From Pseudomonas sp. NBRC 111124 (GTDB taxonomy: Bacteria; Pseudomonadota; Gammaproteobacteria; Pseudomonadales; Pseudomonadaceae): a DNA stretch of 52,046 bases. The stretch is from assembly GCF_001320245.1 (NCBI RefSeq), contig NZ_BCBA01000061.1, positions 1 through 52,046 on the forward strand, written 5' to 3'. The notes below the pieces were generated by a model. The model was given only the letters and a program-made list of their open reading frames with translations, was not told where the DNA came from and ran no database searches. Positions 1 to 9,037 of the stretch are shown piece after piece; within the stretch, counting starts at the first letter, position 1; every line of letters begins with the position of its first letter. The translations under genes and the position numbers were made by a program.

Positions 1-55
1 CGATCTCATAGACGCTGAAAATCTCAAGGCAACCCCAACAGCAGGTTCAACAACC

Positions 56-961
56 ATGGCCTTCAGCAGCGACTCCCTGGCAATTTTCCTCGCGGTGCTG
101 GAAGCGGGCTCGTTCTCTGCCGCCGCGCGCAAACTGGGGCGAGTGCCGTCGGCCGTGAGCATGGCCATCGCGCAGCTGGAAGCCGAGCTGGACCTGGCCC
201 TGTTCGACCGGGCTACACGCAAAGCCCTGCCGACCAGTGCTGCGCTGGCACTGGAGCCACAAGCCAGGCAAGTGATCTGCCAGCTCAACCTGCTCGACGC
301 CCAGGCCCTGCAACTGCACCAAGGGCTGGAAAAGCGCCTGACCATCGCCATGGCCCCGGAGCTGCAGACCGGGCGCTGGAGCCAGCCGCTGGAAACCCTG
401 GCAAAGGAATTTCCCAGCCTGGAGATCGAAGTGCGCTCGGCGACCCAGACCGAAGCGGTGCGCTTGCTGCATGAAGGCAGCGTGCAATTGGCACTGGTGT
501 TCGAACGGCCTGGGATCGATGAGCGCGAGTCCTTTCTCGAAGCGGGCAGTCAGCTGCTGGTGGCCGTTGCTTCACCGCGTCATCCGGCCGGCAACAATAG
601 CGGTACGCCGCTGCCTGAGGAGGCGTTTGCCGAGCAGCGGCAGATCATCGTGGCCTCGGGCAAGGCCACCGGTTCGGACCCGCGCATGGTGCTGTCGCGG
701 CGGATATGGTTGACCGACAGCTACCTGGCGACGCTCGATCTGGTGCAGTCCGGCCTAGGCTGGGCCTACTTGCCGCAGCCGCTGGTTGAGCCGTTGATTG
801 CCTCGGGTGCGCTGGCCGAAGTGCGCTTTGACAACATGGCCAGTCGGTTGCGCTTGTGGGTGGACATCATCTGGTTGAAGCCACGGCCGTTGGGCTTGGG
901 CGCCAGGCGCTATCTGGAGGTCATGCGCCAGCTGTTCGACAAAGAACCACCCAGGGCCTGA
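56..961 (+). CDS. LysR-family transcriptional regulator
   Basis: A 301-residue protein with the classic LysR layout. An N-terminal winged helix-turn-helix spans about residues 5-62 and includes the segment FLAVLEAGSFSAAARKLG, followed by the VSMAIAQLEAELDLALFDR recognition and wing region. A substrate-binding-like effector domain follows from about residue 90 to 295. The ATG at 56 has only a weak purine-rich stretch upstream, but the N-terminus lines up with the family. It reads away from the kdp genes and ends about 40 bases from kdpE on the opposite strand, so the two are convergent. LysR proteins usually regulate a divergent neighbour, and that neighbour would lie to the left of this window, so the target and inducer cannot be read here. 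Family call is certain; the regulon is unknown. Confidence 0.93.
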   Translation: MAFSSDSLAIFLAVLEAGSFSAAARKLGRVPSAVSMAIAQLEAELDLALFDRATRKALPTSAALALEPQARQVICQLNLLDAQALQLHQGLEKRLTIAMAPELQTGRWSQPLETLAKEFPSLEIEVRSATQTEAVRLLHEGSVQLALVFERPGIDERESFLEAGSQLLVAVASPRHPAGNNSGTPLPEEAFAEQRQIIVASGKATGSDPRMVLSRRIWLTDSYLATLDLVQSGLGWAYLPQPLVEPLIASGALAEVRFDNMASRLRLWVDIIWLKPRPLGLGARRYLEVMRQLFDKEPPRA

Positions 962-999
962 AATGCACGCTCCCACAGGGTGAACTGCCCGGCCGCAGA

Positions 1000-1695
1000 T
1001 CAGGGCTGAGGCGACACCAGCCGATACCCCACCCCCGCCTCGGTAATGATGAACCGCGGCGCCGTCGGGTCATCGCCAAGCTTCTGCCGCAAATGCCCCA
1101 CCACGATCCGCAGGTAGTGGGTGTCGTCGACATGGGTCGGCCCCCAGATGTCCTTGAGCAGTTGCTGCTGGGTAATTACCCGGCCCGGGTGGCCGGCCAG
1201 TTGCGCCAGCAGTGCGTACTCCTTGCGCGTCAGCGCGATCTCCACACCCTCCAGGGTCACTTTGCGGAAGGCAAAATCCACCACCAGCGACCCGAAACTG
1301 GCCGTCACTTCGCTGCCGCCCGACTGCGGCACCTGGCGCAGCAGCGCGCGTACTCGGGCCAGGAATTCCTGGATACCGAAGGGCTTGGTCACGTAGTCAT
1401 TGGCGCCACCATCGAGCGCGTCGACTTTCTGCACCTCGCTGGCCCGCACCGACAGCACCAGCACCGGCACCGCGCTCCATTCGCGCAGCTCACGCAGCAC
1501 CTGCTGGCCATCCATGTCGGGTAGGCCGAGGTCGAGCACCACCAGGTCGGGCTTGGCCAGCGCGGCCTGAGCCAGGCCTTCGCCGCCCGTAGCGGCTTCG
1601 ATCACCTTGTAGCCTTGGGAGCTGAGGCTGATGCGCAGGAACTTGCGGATCTGCGGTTCATCGTCGATGACCAACAGGGTGGCGGACTGGCTCAT
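1000..1695 (-). CDS. kdpE: KdpE response regulator of the K+ stress system
   Basis: A 231-residue OmpR/PhoB-type regulator. The receiver domain (residues 5-118) has the acidic pair D11/D12, phospho-acceptor D55 in VLDLGLPDMDG and the conserved K104 in VTKPF. The C-terminal winged-helix DNA-binding domain spans about 130-228 and ends in VGYRLVSP. Its ATG overlaps the kdpD stop in an ATGA arrangement, so kinase and regulator are translationally coupled. In the known pathway, KdpD phosphorylates KdpE under K+ limitation or osmotic stress, and KdpE then activates kdpFABC, which lies immediately upstream in the same direction. Length and position match KdpE of other gamma-proteobacteria. Confidence 0.97.
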   Translation of the reverse strand: MSQSATLLVIDDEPQIRKFLRISLSSQGYKVIEAATGGEGLAQAALAKPDLVVLDLGLPDMDGQQVLRELREWSAVPVLVLSVRASEVQKVDALDGGANDYVTKPFGIQEFLARVRALLRQVPQSGGSEVTASFGSLVVDFAFRKVTLEGVEIALTRKEYALLAQLAGHPGRVITQQQLLKDIWGPTHVDDTHYLRIVVGHLRQKLGDDPTAPRFIITEAGVGYRLVSPQP

Positions 1696-4346
1696 GGGGT
1701 TTCGCTTTCGGCTTCAGGTTGCTGGGGCAGCGGCAAGCATAGAGTGATGCAAGTGCCGTGGCCATCGATGCCTTCACCGACCAGTATCTGCCCGCCGTGG
1801 GCACCGATCATGCCCTGGCAAATCGCCAGGCCAAGGCCGGTCCCTTGCCCGCCACGATCGCCACGGGCTGCGGTGTAGAACATGTCGAAGATCTTCTCGC
1901 GTTCAGCCACCGGGATACCGGGGCCCTGATCGCTGACGGCGACGTGCAGCTGCTCGTCATGCACCGCTACCTGAAGCTCCAGGCGGCCCTGCGCGGGCGA
2001 GAAGCGTGCGGCGTTTTCCAGCACGTTGATCAGCGCCTGTTCGATCAATGCGGCATGCACGAACAGCAGCGGCAGCTCGGCGGGCACTTCGGTGTGCACG
2101 CGCAATGGCGCCAGTACCGCGCGCAGGCGGTTAAGGGCGCTGCCGACGATATCGGCGGGGGCCACCCAGTCACGGGCAAGCTTGAGCCCACCGTGACCGA
2201 GGCGGGTCATGTCGAGCAGGTTCTGGATGTAACGGTCCAGGCGTTCGGCTTCGTTGCGCGTGCCCTCGAGCAGCTCGCGGCGGTCTTCGACGGGGATGGC
2301 CTCGCCCAGCGCCAGCAGGCTGTCGATGCTGCCGCGCATGGCCGTCAACGGGGTGCGCAGGTCGTGGGATACCGAGGCGAGCAAGGCGCTGCGCAATTGC
2401 TCGGTTTCGCCGTGCAGACGGGCGGCTTCGAGTTGCTCGGCCAGCCGGGCACGGGCCAGGGCCTGGGCCAAGGGTTGACCGAGGGCCATGAGCAGGCGCC
2501 GGCGCTGGGCGCTCAGCGGCTCGCCGGAACGCGGGCGCACGCCGAGCAGGGCCAAGGGCTGGTCGTCAACCGCCAGCGGCCACCACCACCAGCGGCCATT
2601 GGGCAAGGTATCGCTGCCGTGGCCGGCGGCCTGGCCATGCTGCCAGGCCCACTCGGCGGCGGCGCGCTCGTTGTCGCTCAAGGCCTGGGCTTCGCCGCTC
2701 GCCAGCTCCAGCAGGCCTTCGCGGTTGCGCTCCAGCAGGCACACTTGCACGTCTTTCCAGCCATTGAGGTGGCGACCGGCAGCGTTGAACACCGCCTGGC
2801 GGTCGGTGGCCACGGTCAGCCGGCGCGACAGGTCCAGCAACTGGTTGGTCTGTGCCTGGGTTTCCCGCAGGGCCTGCAGCTGGCGGCGCTGGCGGGCCGC
2901 AAGGTTGCCGGTGAGGGCCGCCATCAGCAGGAAGAATACCAGCGTCAGCACGTCTTCCTCGCGCTGGATGCTGAACGAGAAATTCGGCGGGATGAACAGG
3001 AAGTCGTAGGTCAGGAACGACAGTGCCGCGCAGGCCAGCGCCGGGCCCAGACTGCTGCGCACGGCCACCAGCAGCACGGCAGCTAGGAACACCAACGAAA
3101 TGTTGGGCAGCGCCAGCACGCTCGACACGCCCCAGGCCAGGCCCGCTGCCAGCGCAGTGGCCAGCAGCGCCATCAGGTAATGGCGCCAGACCCACACCCG
3201 GCTGACCGCCGCACGCGCCGGGCGGGCCTGGCTGTCGCGGTCGAGCACGTTGATCTCCAGGCCATGGCTTTCGCGCAACAGGCGGGTGGCGACGCCGGCA
3301 CCGAACAGGCGGCGGCGCAGCCGATCACGGGATTGCCCGACCAGCACCAGGCTGGCACGGCGCTCGCTGGCGTGCTGGATCAAGGTCCGCGCTACCTCGC
3401 CAGCACGCAGCACCACCACCTCGCCCCCCAGGCGTTCGGCCAATTGTTGGGCCGCCTGCAGGCGCTGGCGGGCGGCTTCATCACGCAGCCGGCCGTTGTC
3501 GACGTGCACCAGGCTCCACGGCAGGTGGCGGCACTGGGCAACGCGGCTGGCGTGGCGCACCAGGCGTTCGGCCTGCTCATCGCCGTCCACGCCCACCAGC
3601 AGGCGCCCACGCAGGGCGGGTGCCGCTTCGCCGCGTAGCCGGTAGCCCTGGGCCAGGTCGGCATCGACCTGGGCGGCGGCCGTCTGCATGGCCAGTTCGC
3701 GCAGCGCGGTGAGGTTGGTTTGCGAGAAGTACGCATCGATGGCAGCCCGCGCCTGCTCGGGCACGTACACCTTGCCTTCGCGCAGGCGTTCGAGCAGCTC
3801 ACGTGGCGGCAGGTCGATCAGCACTAGCTCGAAGGCTTCCTGCAGCACCCAGTCTGGCAGCGTTTCGCGCACCTGCACGCCGGTAATGCCGCGGACCTTG
3901 TCATTGAGGCTTTCCAGGTGCTGGACGTTGACCGTGGTGTACACGTCGATGCCAGCGGCGAGCAGCTCCTGCACGTCCTGCCAGCGTTTGGCGTGGCGGC
4001 TGCCGGGGGCATTGGTGTGGGCCAGTTCGTCGACCAGGGTCAAGGTCGGGGCCGCCTTGAGCAGGCCGTCGAGGTCCATTTCCTCGAGGGTGACGCCACG
4101 GTATTCACTGCGCAGCAGGGGCTGCTGGAGCAGGCCGCCAAGCAGCGCTTCGGTCTCACTGCGGCCATGGGTTTCGACCACCCCGGCCAGCACCTGTACG
4201 CCCTGGCGTTGCTGGGCGTGAGCGGCCTGGAGCATGGCGAAGGTCTTGCCCACGCCAGGGGCGGCGCCGAGGAAGACCTTGAGCCGACCGCGACCGCTGC
4301 GTGGGAGGGTGGCCAATAGCGCGTCTGCGCGGGTGGAGTCACTCAT
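1692..4346 (-). CDS. kdpD: KdpD sensor histidine kinase
   Basis: An 884-residue membrane kinase with the full KdpD architecture. The N-terminal KdpD domain (about 20-230) carries the Walker A loop GAAPGVGKT at 27-35 and the LVDELAHTNAPGSRH segment near 104-118. A universal-stress-protein-like domain follows (about 248-370), then four membrane helices (about 388-485), a GAF-like linker (about 505-635), the HisKA domain with phospho-acceptor H661 in SHDLRTPL, and the ATPase domain with N box NVLENAARFSP, DQGPGIP at 806-812 and GQGTGLGL at 833-840. It senses low K+ and osmotic upshift through its membrane and cytosolic domains. It lies downstream of kdpC behind a REP hairpin and overlaps kdpE by four bases. 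No truncation is apparent. Confidence 0.97.
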   Translation of the reverse strand: MSDSTRADALLATLPRSGRGRLKVFLGAAPGVGKTFAMLQAAHAQQRQGVQVLAGVVETHGRSETEALLGGLLQQPLLRSEYRGVTLEEMDLDGLLKAAPTLTLVDELAHTNAPGSRHAKRWQDVQELLAAGIDVYTTVNVQHLESLNDKVRGITGVQVRETLPDWVLQEAFELVLIDLPPRELLERLREGKVYVPEQARAAIDAYFSQTNLTALRELAMQTAAAQVDADLAQGYRLRGEAAPALRGRLLVGVDGDEQAERLVRHASRVAQCRHLPWSLVHVDNGRLRDEAARQRLQAAQQLAERLGGEVVVLRAGEVARTLIQHASERRASLVLVGQSRDRLRRRLFGAGVATRLLRESHGLEINVLDRDSQARPARAAVSRVWVWRHYLMALLATALAAGLAWGVSSVLALPNISLVFLAAVLLVAVRSSLGPALACAALSFLTYDFLFIPPNFSFSIQREEDVLTLVFFLLMAALTGNLAARQRRQLQALRETQAQTNQLLDLSRRLTVATDRQAVFNAAGRHLNGWKDVQVCLLERNREGLLELASGEAQALSDNERAAAEWAWQHGQAAGHGSDTLPNGRWWWWPLAVDDQPLALLGVRPRSGEPLSAQRRRLLMALGQPLAQALARARLAEQLEAARLHGETEQLRSALLASVSHDLRTPLTAMRGSIDSLLALGEAIPVEDRRELLEGTRNEAERLDRYIQNLLDMTRLGHGGLKLARDWVAPADIVGSALNRLRAVLAPLRVHTEVPAELPLLFVHAALIEQALINVLENAARFSPAQGRLELQVAVHDEQLHVAVSDQGPGIPVAEREKIFDMFYTAARGDRGGQGTGLGLAICQGMIGAHGGQILVGEGIDGHGTCITLCLPLPQQPEAESETP

Positions 4347-4401
4347 GTTTCATCCTTTGCTTTTTTCCTGCCAATCCCAAAACCCCGGAAAAGCGCACGA
4401 T

Positions 4402-4490
4402 CTGTAGGAGCGGGCTTGCCCCGCGAACACGGGCGCAGCCCGTGCCACCCACCGCGTCGCCTGCTTCGCGGGGCAAGCCCGCTCCTACAG
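4402..4490. repeat. REP-type inverted repeat pair between kdpC and kdpD
   Basis: Two perfectly complementary 26-base arms, 4402-4427 and 4465-4490, face each other. The core reads ctgtaggagcgggcttgccc on one side and its complement on the other. Between them sits a second small palindrome, 4428-4444 (cacgggc-gca-gcccgtg). The whole unit can fold into a cruciform or a long RNA hairpin. The core strongly resembles the P. putida REP family, which occurs in many copies between genes. It lies in the only sizeable gap of the kdp operon (4347-4498) and could dampen read-through from kdpFABC into kdpDE or stabilise the upstream mRNA end. Confidence 0.9.
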
Positions 4491-4498
4491 GGGCCAAT

Positions 4499-5050
4499 TC
4501 AATGACTGAGATCTTCGAGGGCCTGGTTCAGCGCCAGCACATTGACCACCGGTGGCCCGATCAATGGGTGGAGGGTGGCCTCTTCCAGCAAGGCTTGCAA
4601 GCGCTCAACCGGCACCTGCCGCGCCGCCGCTACCCGAGGAATCTGGTAGGCCACGGCTTGCGGTGGCAGGTGCGGGTCCAGGCCGCTGCCCGACGTGGTC
4701 AGCAGCGCCTGGGGCACGGGCCCCAATTGCGCCTGGTACAGCGTTGCAGCATCGCCCTTGACCCGCTCGGCCAGCGCCGGGTTGCTCGGTGCCAGGTTGC
4801 TCGCGCTGCTGGCCACGGTGGCGAATGCCCCCGCCGAGGGCCGCGAGTGAAACCAGCCATCCCCCTGGAAATCCTGGGCGATCAGGGCCGAACCGCGCAC
4901 CTGTCCGCGCTCATCACGCACCAGGCTGCCATTGGCCTGCTCGGGGAACGTCAGCTGGGCAACCCCGGTCACCACCAACGGGTACAGTGCGCCAGTGACC
5001 ACAGTCATCAGCAGGATCAGGCTCAACGCCGGGCGTACGTATGTGTTCAT
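4499..5050 (-). CDS. kdpC: KdpC subunit of the K+-transporting ATPase
   Basis: A 183-residue protein with one N-terminal membrane helix (about residues 7-30, beginning MNTYVRPALSLILLMT) and a periplasmic body that includes the GSGLDPHLPP motif typical of KdpC. I chose the ATG at 5050 rather than an upstream in-frame start because it begins right before the membrane helix, follows an AGGAGG-like site and leaves a 10-base gap from kdpB. KdpC is the accessory subunit of the KdpFABC complex and is thought to raise K+ affinity. It is the last structural gene before the REP element. Confidence 0.96.
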   Translation of the reverse strand: MNTYVRPALSLILLMTVVTGALYPLVVTGVAQLTFPEQANGSLVRDERGQVRGSALIAQDFQGDGWFHSRPSAGAFATVASSASNLAPSNPALAERVKGDAATLYQAQLGPVPQALLTTSGSGLDPHLPPQAVAYQIPRVAAARQVPVERLQALLEEATLHPLIGPPVVNVLALNQALEDLSH

Positions 5051-5060
5051 GATGGCCTCC

Positions 5061-7115
5061 TCAGACCAGGTGCAGGGCATTGAGCAACAGGTCGATCAGC
5101 TTGATCCCGGCAAACGGCACGATGATGCCGCCCAGCCCGTAGATCAGCAGATTGCGCCGCAGCAGGTGCGCCGCGCTCGCGGCCTGCACGCGCACGCCGC
5201 GCAGGGCCAGCGGGATCAGCACGATGATGATCAGCGCGTTGAACACGATCGCCGAAAGGATCGCGCTCTGCGGGCTGGCCAGGTGCATCAGGTTGAGCAC
5301 GCCCAGCTGCGGGTAGATGGCGGCGAACAGCGCCGGCAGGATGGCGAAGTACTTGGCGACGTCGTTGGCAATGGAAAAGGTGGTCAGCGCCCCGCGGGTC
5401 ACCAGCAGTTCCTTGCCCACCTGCACCACGTCCAGCAGCTTGGTCGGGTCGCTGTCCAGGTCGACCATGTTGGCCGCCTCGCGCGCCGCCTGGGTGCCAT
5501 CGTTCATGGCCATGCCGACGTCTGCCTGGGCCAGTGCCGGGGCGTCGTTGGCACCGTCGCCGCACATCGCCACCAGGCGGCCGTCGTTCTGCTCCTGGCG
5601 GATACGGGCCAGCTTCTTCTCAGGCGTGGCTTCGGCGAGCACATCATCCACCCCGGCTTCGGCCGCGATGGCGGCAGCGGTCAGCGGGTTGTCACCGGTC
5701 ACCATCACCGTGCGGATACCCAGCTTGCGCAACTCGGCGAAACGCTCGCGGATGCCGGGCTTTACGACGTCCTTGAGGTGGATCACGCCGAGCAGGCGTT
5801 TGTCCAGGCACACCAGCAGCGGGGTGCCTCCGTTCTGGGCGATGCGCTCCACTTCACGGGCCAGCGCGGCGGGCAAGTCCAGGCGCTGCATGCCGACGAA
5901 GGCCAGCACCGCATCGACGGCACCCTTGCGGTAGCGGCGCTGCTGGAAGTCGATGCCCGACAGGCGCGTCTCGGCGCTGAAGGCGATGGCCTGGTACTGC
6001 CCGGGTGACGGCTCGATGAAGTCGTGCAACTGGCGCAGGTATTCGACGATCGACTTGCCCTCGGCGGTGTCGTCGGCCAGTGAGGCGAGCAAGGCGCCCT
6101 CCCCCAGCTCCTTGGCGGTCACGCCCTGGGCCGCGTGCAGGGCACTGCAGCGGCGGTTGCCGAAGGTGATGGTGCCGGTCTTGTCGAGCATCAGCGTATG
6201 CACGTCGCCGGCCGCCTCCACCGCGCGGCCCGAGCGGGCAATCACGTTCAGGCGCACCAGGCGGTCCATGCCGGCGATGCCGATGGCCGAGAGCAAGCCG
6301 CCGATGGTGGTGGGGATCAGCGTCACCAGCAGCGCAGCGAGGAAGATCAGCGGCAGGCTGCCGCCGGCGAAATGAGCGAACGGTTGCAGGGTCACCACCA
6401 CGATCAGGAAGATCAGGGTCAGGCCGATCAGCAGGATGTCGAGGGCGATCTCGTTGGGGGTCTTTTGCCGCTTGGCGCCTTCGACCAGGGCGATCATGCG
6501 GTCCAGGGTCGACTCGCCGGGGTTGCTGGTGATGCGGATCAGCAACCAGTCGGAGACCAGCCGGGTGTTGCCGGTGACGGCCGAGCGGTCGCCCCCGGAC
6601 TCGCGGATGACCGGTGCGGATTCACCGGTGATGGCCGCCTCGTTGACTGCCGCGATGCCTTCGAGCACCTCGCCGTCACCGGGGATCATCTCGCCAGCCA
6701 CCACCCGCACCACATCGTCCTTGCGCAGTGCCGTGGCCGCGACGCTTTCGAAACTGCCATCGCGTTTGCGGCGCTGCGCCGTCAGCCCCTGGCTACCGGC
6801 CTTGAGGCTGTCGGCACGGGCCTTGCCACGGCCTTCGGCGAGGGCTTCGGCGAAGTTGGCGAACAGCACGGTGAACCACAGCCACAGGGCAATCTGCGCG
6901 GCGACACCGGTGCTGACGCCATTGCCAGGCGCGAAACACAGCGCAGTGGTGAGAATGGCCGTGAGGGCGACCACCAGCATTACCGGCGCCCGTTTGAGCT
7001 GGCGCGGGTCGAGCTTGACGAAGGCCTGTACCAGCGCCGGGCGCCACAGGGCGGCGAAGCGGGTCTGGTCCTTGGCGCTGTGTGAGGCTTTCACTTCAGG
7101 AATGGGCATGTTCAT
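5061..7115 (-). CDS. kdpB: KdpB, P-type ATPase subunit of the K+ pump
   Basis: A 684-residue P-type ATPase. Visible hallmarks are the actuator-domain TGES motif (163-166), the phosphorylation motif DKTGT with catalytic D311, the TGDN motif in VMVTGDNPLTAAA, and the hinge GDGANDAPAL. Membrane helices occur near 45-95, 225-270 and in the C-terminal third. S166 of TGES corresponds to the serine whose phosphorylation inhibits KdpFABC at high K+ in E. coli. The gene follows kdpA after 10 bases and precedes kdpC by 10 bases. MPIPEVKA two codons in is an alternative start. Full length and intact. Confidence 0.98.
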   Translation of the reverse strand: MNMPIPEVKASHSAKDQTRFAALWRPALVQAFVKLDPRQLKRAPVMLVVALTAILTTALCFAPGNGVSTGVAAQIALWLWFTVLFANFAEALAEGRGKARADSLKAGSQGLTAQRRKRDGSFESVAATALRKDDVVRVVAGEMIPGDGEVLEGIAAVNEAAITGESAPVIRESGGDRSAVTGNTRLVSDWLLIRITSNPGESTLDRMIALVEGAKRQKTPNEIALDILLIGLTLIFLIVVVTLQPFAHFAGGSLPLIFLAALLVTLIPTTIGGLLSAIGIAGMDRLVRLNVIARSGRAVEAAGDVHTLMLDKTGTITFGNRRCSALHAAQGVTAKELGEGALLASLADDTAEGKSIVEYLRQLHDFIEPSPGQYQAIAFSAETRLSGIDFQQRRYRKGAVDAVLAFVGMQRLDLPAALAREVERIAQNGGTPLLVCLDKRLLGVIHLKDVVKPGIRERFAELRKLGIRTVMVTGDNPLTAAAIAAEAGVDDVLAEATPEKKLARIRQEQNDGRLVAMCGDGANDAPALAQADVGMAMNDGTQAAREAANMVDLDSDPTKLLDVVQVGKELLVTRGALTTFSIANDVAKYFAILPALFAAIYPQLGVLNLMHLASPQSAILSAIVFNALIIIVLIPLALRGVRVQAASAAHLLRRNLLIYGLGGIIVPFAGIKLIDLLLNALHLV

Positions 7116-7125
7116 GGATGATTCC

Positions 7126-8820
7126 TCAGAAACCCAGGCTCAGTTGTTCGGCGATCGGCCCGAGGGCCAGGGTCGGCAGGAATGTCAGGCCCCCGACCAG
7201 CAAGATGGTCACCAGCAACAGGCAGGCGAAGAGCGGGCCGTGGGTGGGGAAACTGTTGCTGCTCTGGGGCGCGCTCTTCTTCGCCGCCAGGCTGCCAGCC
7301 AGGGCCAGGATCGGCAGGATGTAGCCAAAGCGGCCAATCAGCATGGCCAGGCCGATCATCACGTTGTGGAACACGGTGTTGGCGCCGAAGCCGGCGAACG
7401 CCGAGCCGTTGTTGGCCGTGGCCGAGGTATAGGCGTAGAGCAGCTGGCTGAAGCCGTGGGCACCCGGGTTGCTCACCGCGCTGGCTGGCCCCGGCAGACT
7501 GGCGGCAATGGCCCCAAGCACCAGCACGCCGACCGGCATTACCAGCAGGGTGGCCACCAGCAGTTGCACTTCCCGCGCCTGAAGCTTCTTGCCGAGGTAC
7601 TCCGGCGTGCGGCCGATCATCAGGCCGGCCAGGAACACGGCAATCAGCACGAACAGCAACATGCCGTAGAGCCCGGCACCGACGCCGCCAAAAATCACCT
7701 CGCCGACCATCATGTTGACCATCGCGACCATGCCGGTCAGCGGGTTGAGGCTGTCGTGCATGGCGTTGACCGAGCCGTTGGAGGCTGCCGTGGTGGTCAC
7801 GGTCCACAGCACCGAGCCGGTGGTACCGAAGCGGCTCTCCTTGCCTTCCATGGGTGCGCTCTGCTGCACCTGGGCGCTTTGCAGTGCCGGGTTCGGCTGG
7901 TACTCCGACCACAGCGCCGTGGCACCACCCAGCAGGAACAGCCCAAGCATGCAGGCGATGATGGCGCGGCTCTGGCGCAGGTCCTTGACGTAATGGCCAA
8001 AGGTGAACACCAGGGCCACCGGAATCAGGATGATCGACGCCGACTCGAACAGGTTGCTCCAGGCCGTAGGATTTTCGAACGGGTGCGCTGAGTTGACGCC
8101 GAAGAAACCGCCACCGTTGGTGCCCAGCTGCTTGATGGCGATCTGGCTGGCGGCCGGGCCCAGCGGGATGGTCTGGTCAGCGCCTTGCAGGGTCACGGCG
8201 TGGGCATAGTCGGCGAACGTCTGCGGTACGCCCTGCCACACCAGCAGCAACGCCAGCAGCAGGCACAGCGGCAGCAGGCCGTAGAGGGTGGCGCGGGTCA
8301 TGTCGACCCAGAAGTTGCCCAGGCTGGTGGTGGAGCGGCGGGCGATGCCACGACACAGCGCAACCAGCACGGCCAGGCCGGTGGCGGCGCTGACGAAGTT
8401 CTGTACGGTCAGGCCGAGCATCTGGCTCAGGTAGCTGACCGAAGCTTCGCCGCTATAGGCCTGCCAGTTGGTGTTGGTGACGAAGCTTACCGCCGTGTTG
8501 AAGGCCAACGACCATTCCTGCCCGGGCAGGTGTTGCGGGTTGAGTGGCAGGTAGCCTTGCAGCAGAAGCACGGCAAACAGCAACACAAAGCCCGCCAGGT
8601 TGAAGGCCAGCAGGGCCAACATGTACTGCTTCCAGTTCTGCTCCTGGTCGGCGCGCACGCCGGCCAGGCGATAGCAGCCCTGCTCCACTGGGCCAAGCAT
8701 CGGTGTCAGCCAGGTTCGCTGCCCCTCCATGACCTTGTAATAGAAGCGTCCGAGCCAGGGTGCCGGCACCAGCACGATGGCGAAGAAGGCCAACAGCAAG
8801 AGGTAATCGTAACTGTGCAT
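7126..8820 (-). CDS. kdpA: KdpA, K+-binding channel-like subunit
   Basis: A 564-residue polytopic membrane protein with about ten helices. The pore-loop repeats typical of KdpA are all visible: FVTNTNWQAYSGE, LGTNGGGFFGVNSAHPFENP, a segment around SNGSVNAMHDSLNPLTG, and ATANNGSAFAG. These glycine- and asparagine-rich loops form the K+ selectivity filter of the SKT/Trk superfamily. It pairs with KdpB, which hydrolyses ATP. The ATG at 8820 follows kdpF by nine bases with a GGGAG ribosome site at the kdpF end. Confidence 0.98.
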   Translation of the reverse strand: MHSYDYLLLLAFFAIVLVPAPWLGRFYYKVMEGQRTWLTPMLGPVEQGCYRLAGVRADQEQNWKQYMLALLAFNLAGFVLLFAVLLLQGYLPLNPQHLPGQEWSLAFNTAVSFVTNTNWQAYSGEASVSYLSQMLGLTVQNFVSAATGLAVLVALCRGIARRSTTSLGNFWVDMTRATLYGLLPLCLLLALLLVWQGVPQTFADYAHAVTLQGADQTIPLGPAASQIAIKQLGTNGGGFFGVNSAHPFENPTAWSNLFESASIILIPVALVFTFGHYVKDLRQSRAIIACMLGLFLLGGATALWSEYQPNPALQSAQVQQSAPMEGKESRFGTTGSVLWTVTTTAASNGSVNAMHDSLNPLTGMVAMVNMMVGEVIFGGVGAGLYGMLLFVLIAVFLAGLMIGRTPEYLGKKLQAREVQLLVATLLVMPVGVLVLGAIAASLPGPASAVSNPGAHGFSQLLYAYTSATANNGSAFAGFGANTVFHNVMIGLAMLIGRFGYILPILALAGSLAAKKSAPQSSNSFPTHGPLFACLLLVTILLVGGLTFLPTLALGPIAEQLSLGF

Positions 8821-8829
8821 GGCCGCTCC

Positions 8830-8919
8830 CTAGCTGCGATCGGCGCGCAGCAGCGCCACCAGCAGGTAAACCGCCAAGGCCACTGCCAGCAGCAGTGACA
8901 ACCCGTCGAGCATGTACAT
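8830..8919 (-). CDS. kdpF: KdpF, small membrane subunit
   Basis: A 29-residue peptide starting MYMLDGLSLLLAVAL, consisting almost entirely of one hydrophobic helix and ending LLRADRS. Size, position just before kdpA and the L-rich helix match KdpF, which stabilises the KdpABC complex in the inner membrane. The ATG at 8919 has a GGGGGAG ribosome site about 8 bases upstream. MLDGLS, two codons further in, is an alternative start. It is the first gene of the kdpFABC-DE operon. Confidence 0.93.
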   Translation of the reverse strand: MYMLDGLSLLLAVALAVYLLVALLRADRS

Positions 8920-9014
8920 GAGTGGAACTCCCCCGTGGTGCGGCGTTGACCGCTTTGAGGGAATTGTCCGAGGGAAAGGCGTAAAGGGGCGAGATCGGGG
9001 GGGTGGGATGGGAA

Positions 9015-9031
9015 TAAAGAATGCGTAAAGA
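9015..9031 (-). promoter_or_regulatory. Candidate KdpE-binding direct repeat upstream of kdpF
   Basis: On the plus strand the hexamer taaaga occurs at 9015-9020 and again at 9026-9031, an 11-base period (TCTTTA repeats on the coding strand). OmpR-type regulators such as KdpE bind T-rich direct repeats spaced about one helical turn. The site lies about 95-110 bases ahead of kdpF in the 118-base gap that must hold the kdp promoter. I could not identify a convincing -35/-10 pair. This is inference from spacing and position. Confidence 0.4.
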
Positions 9032-9037
9032 TGAGGT

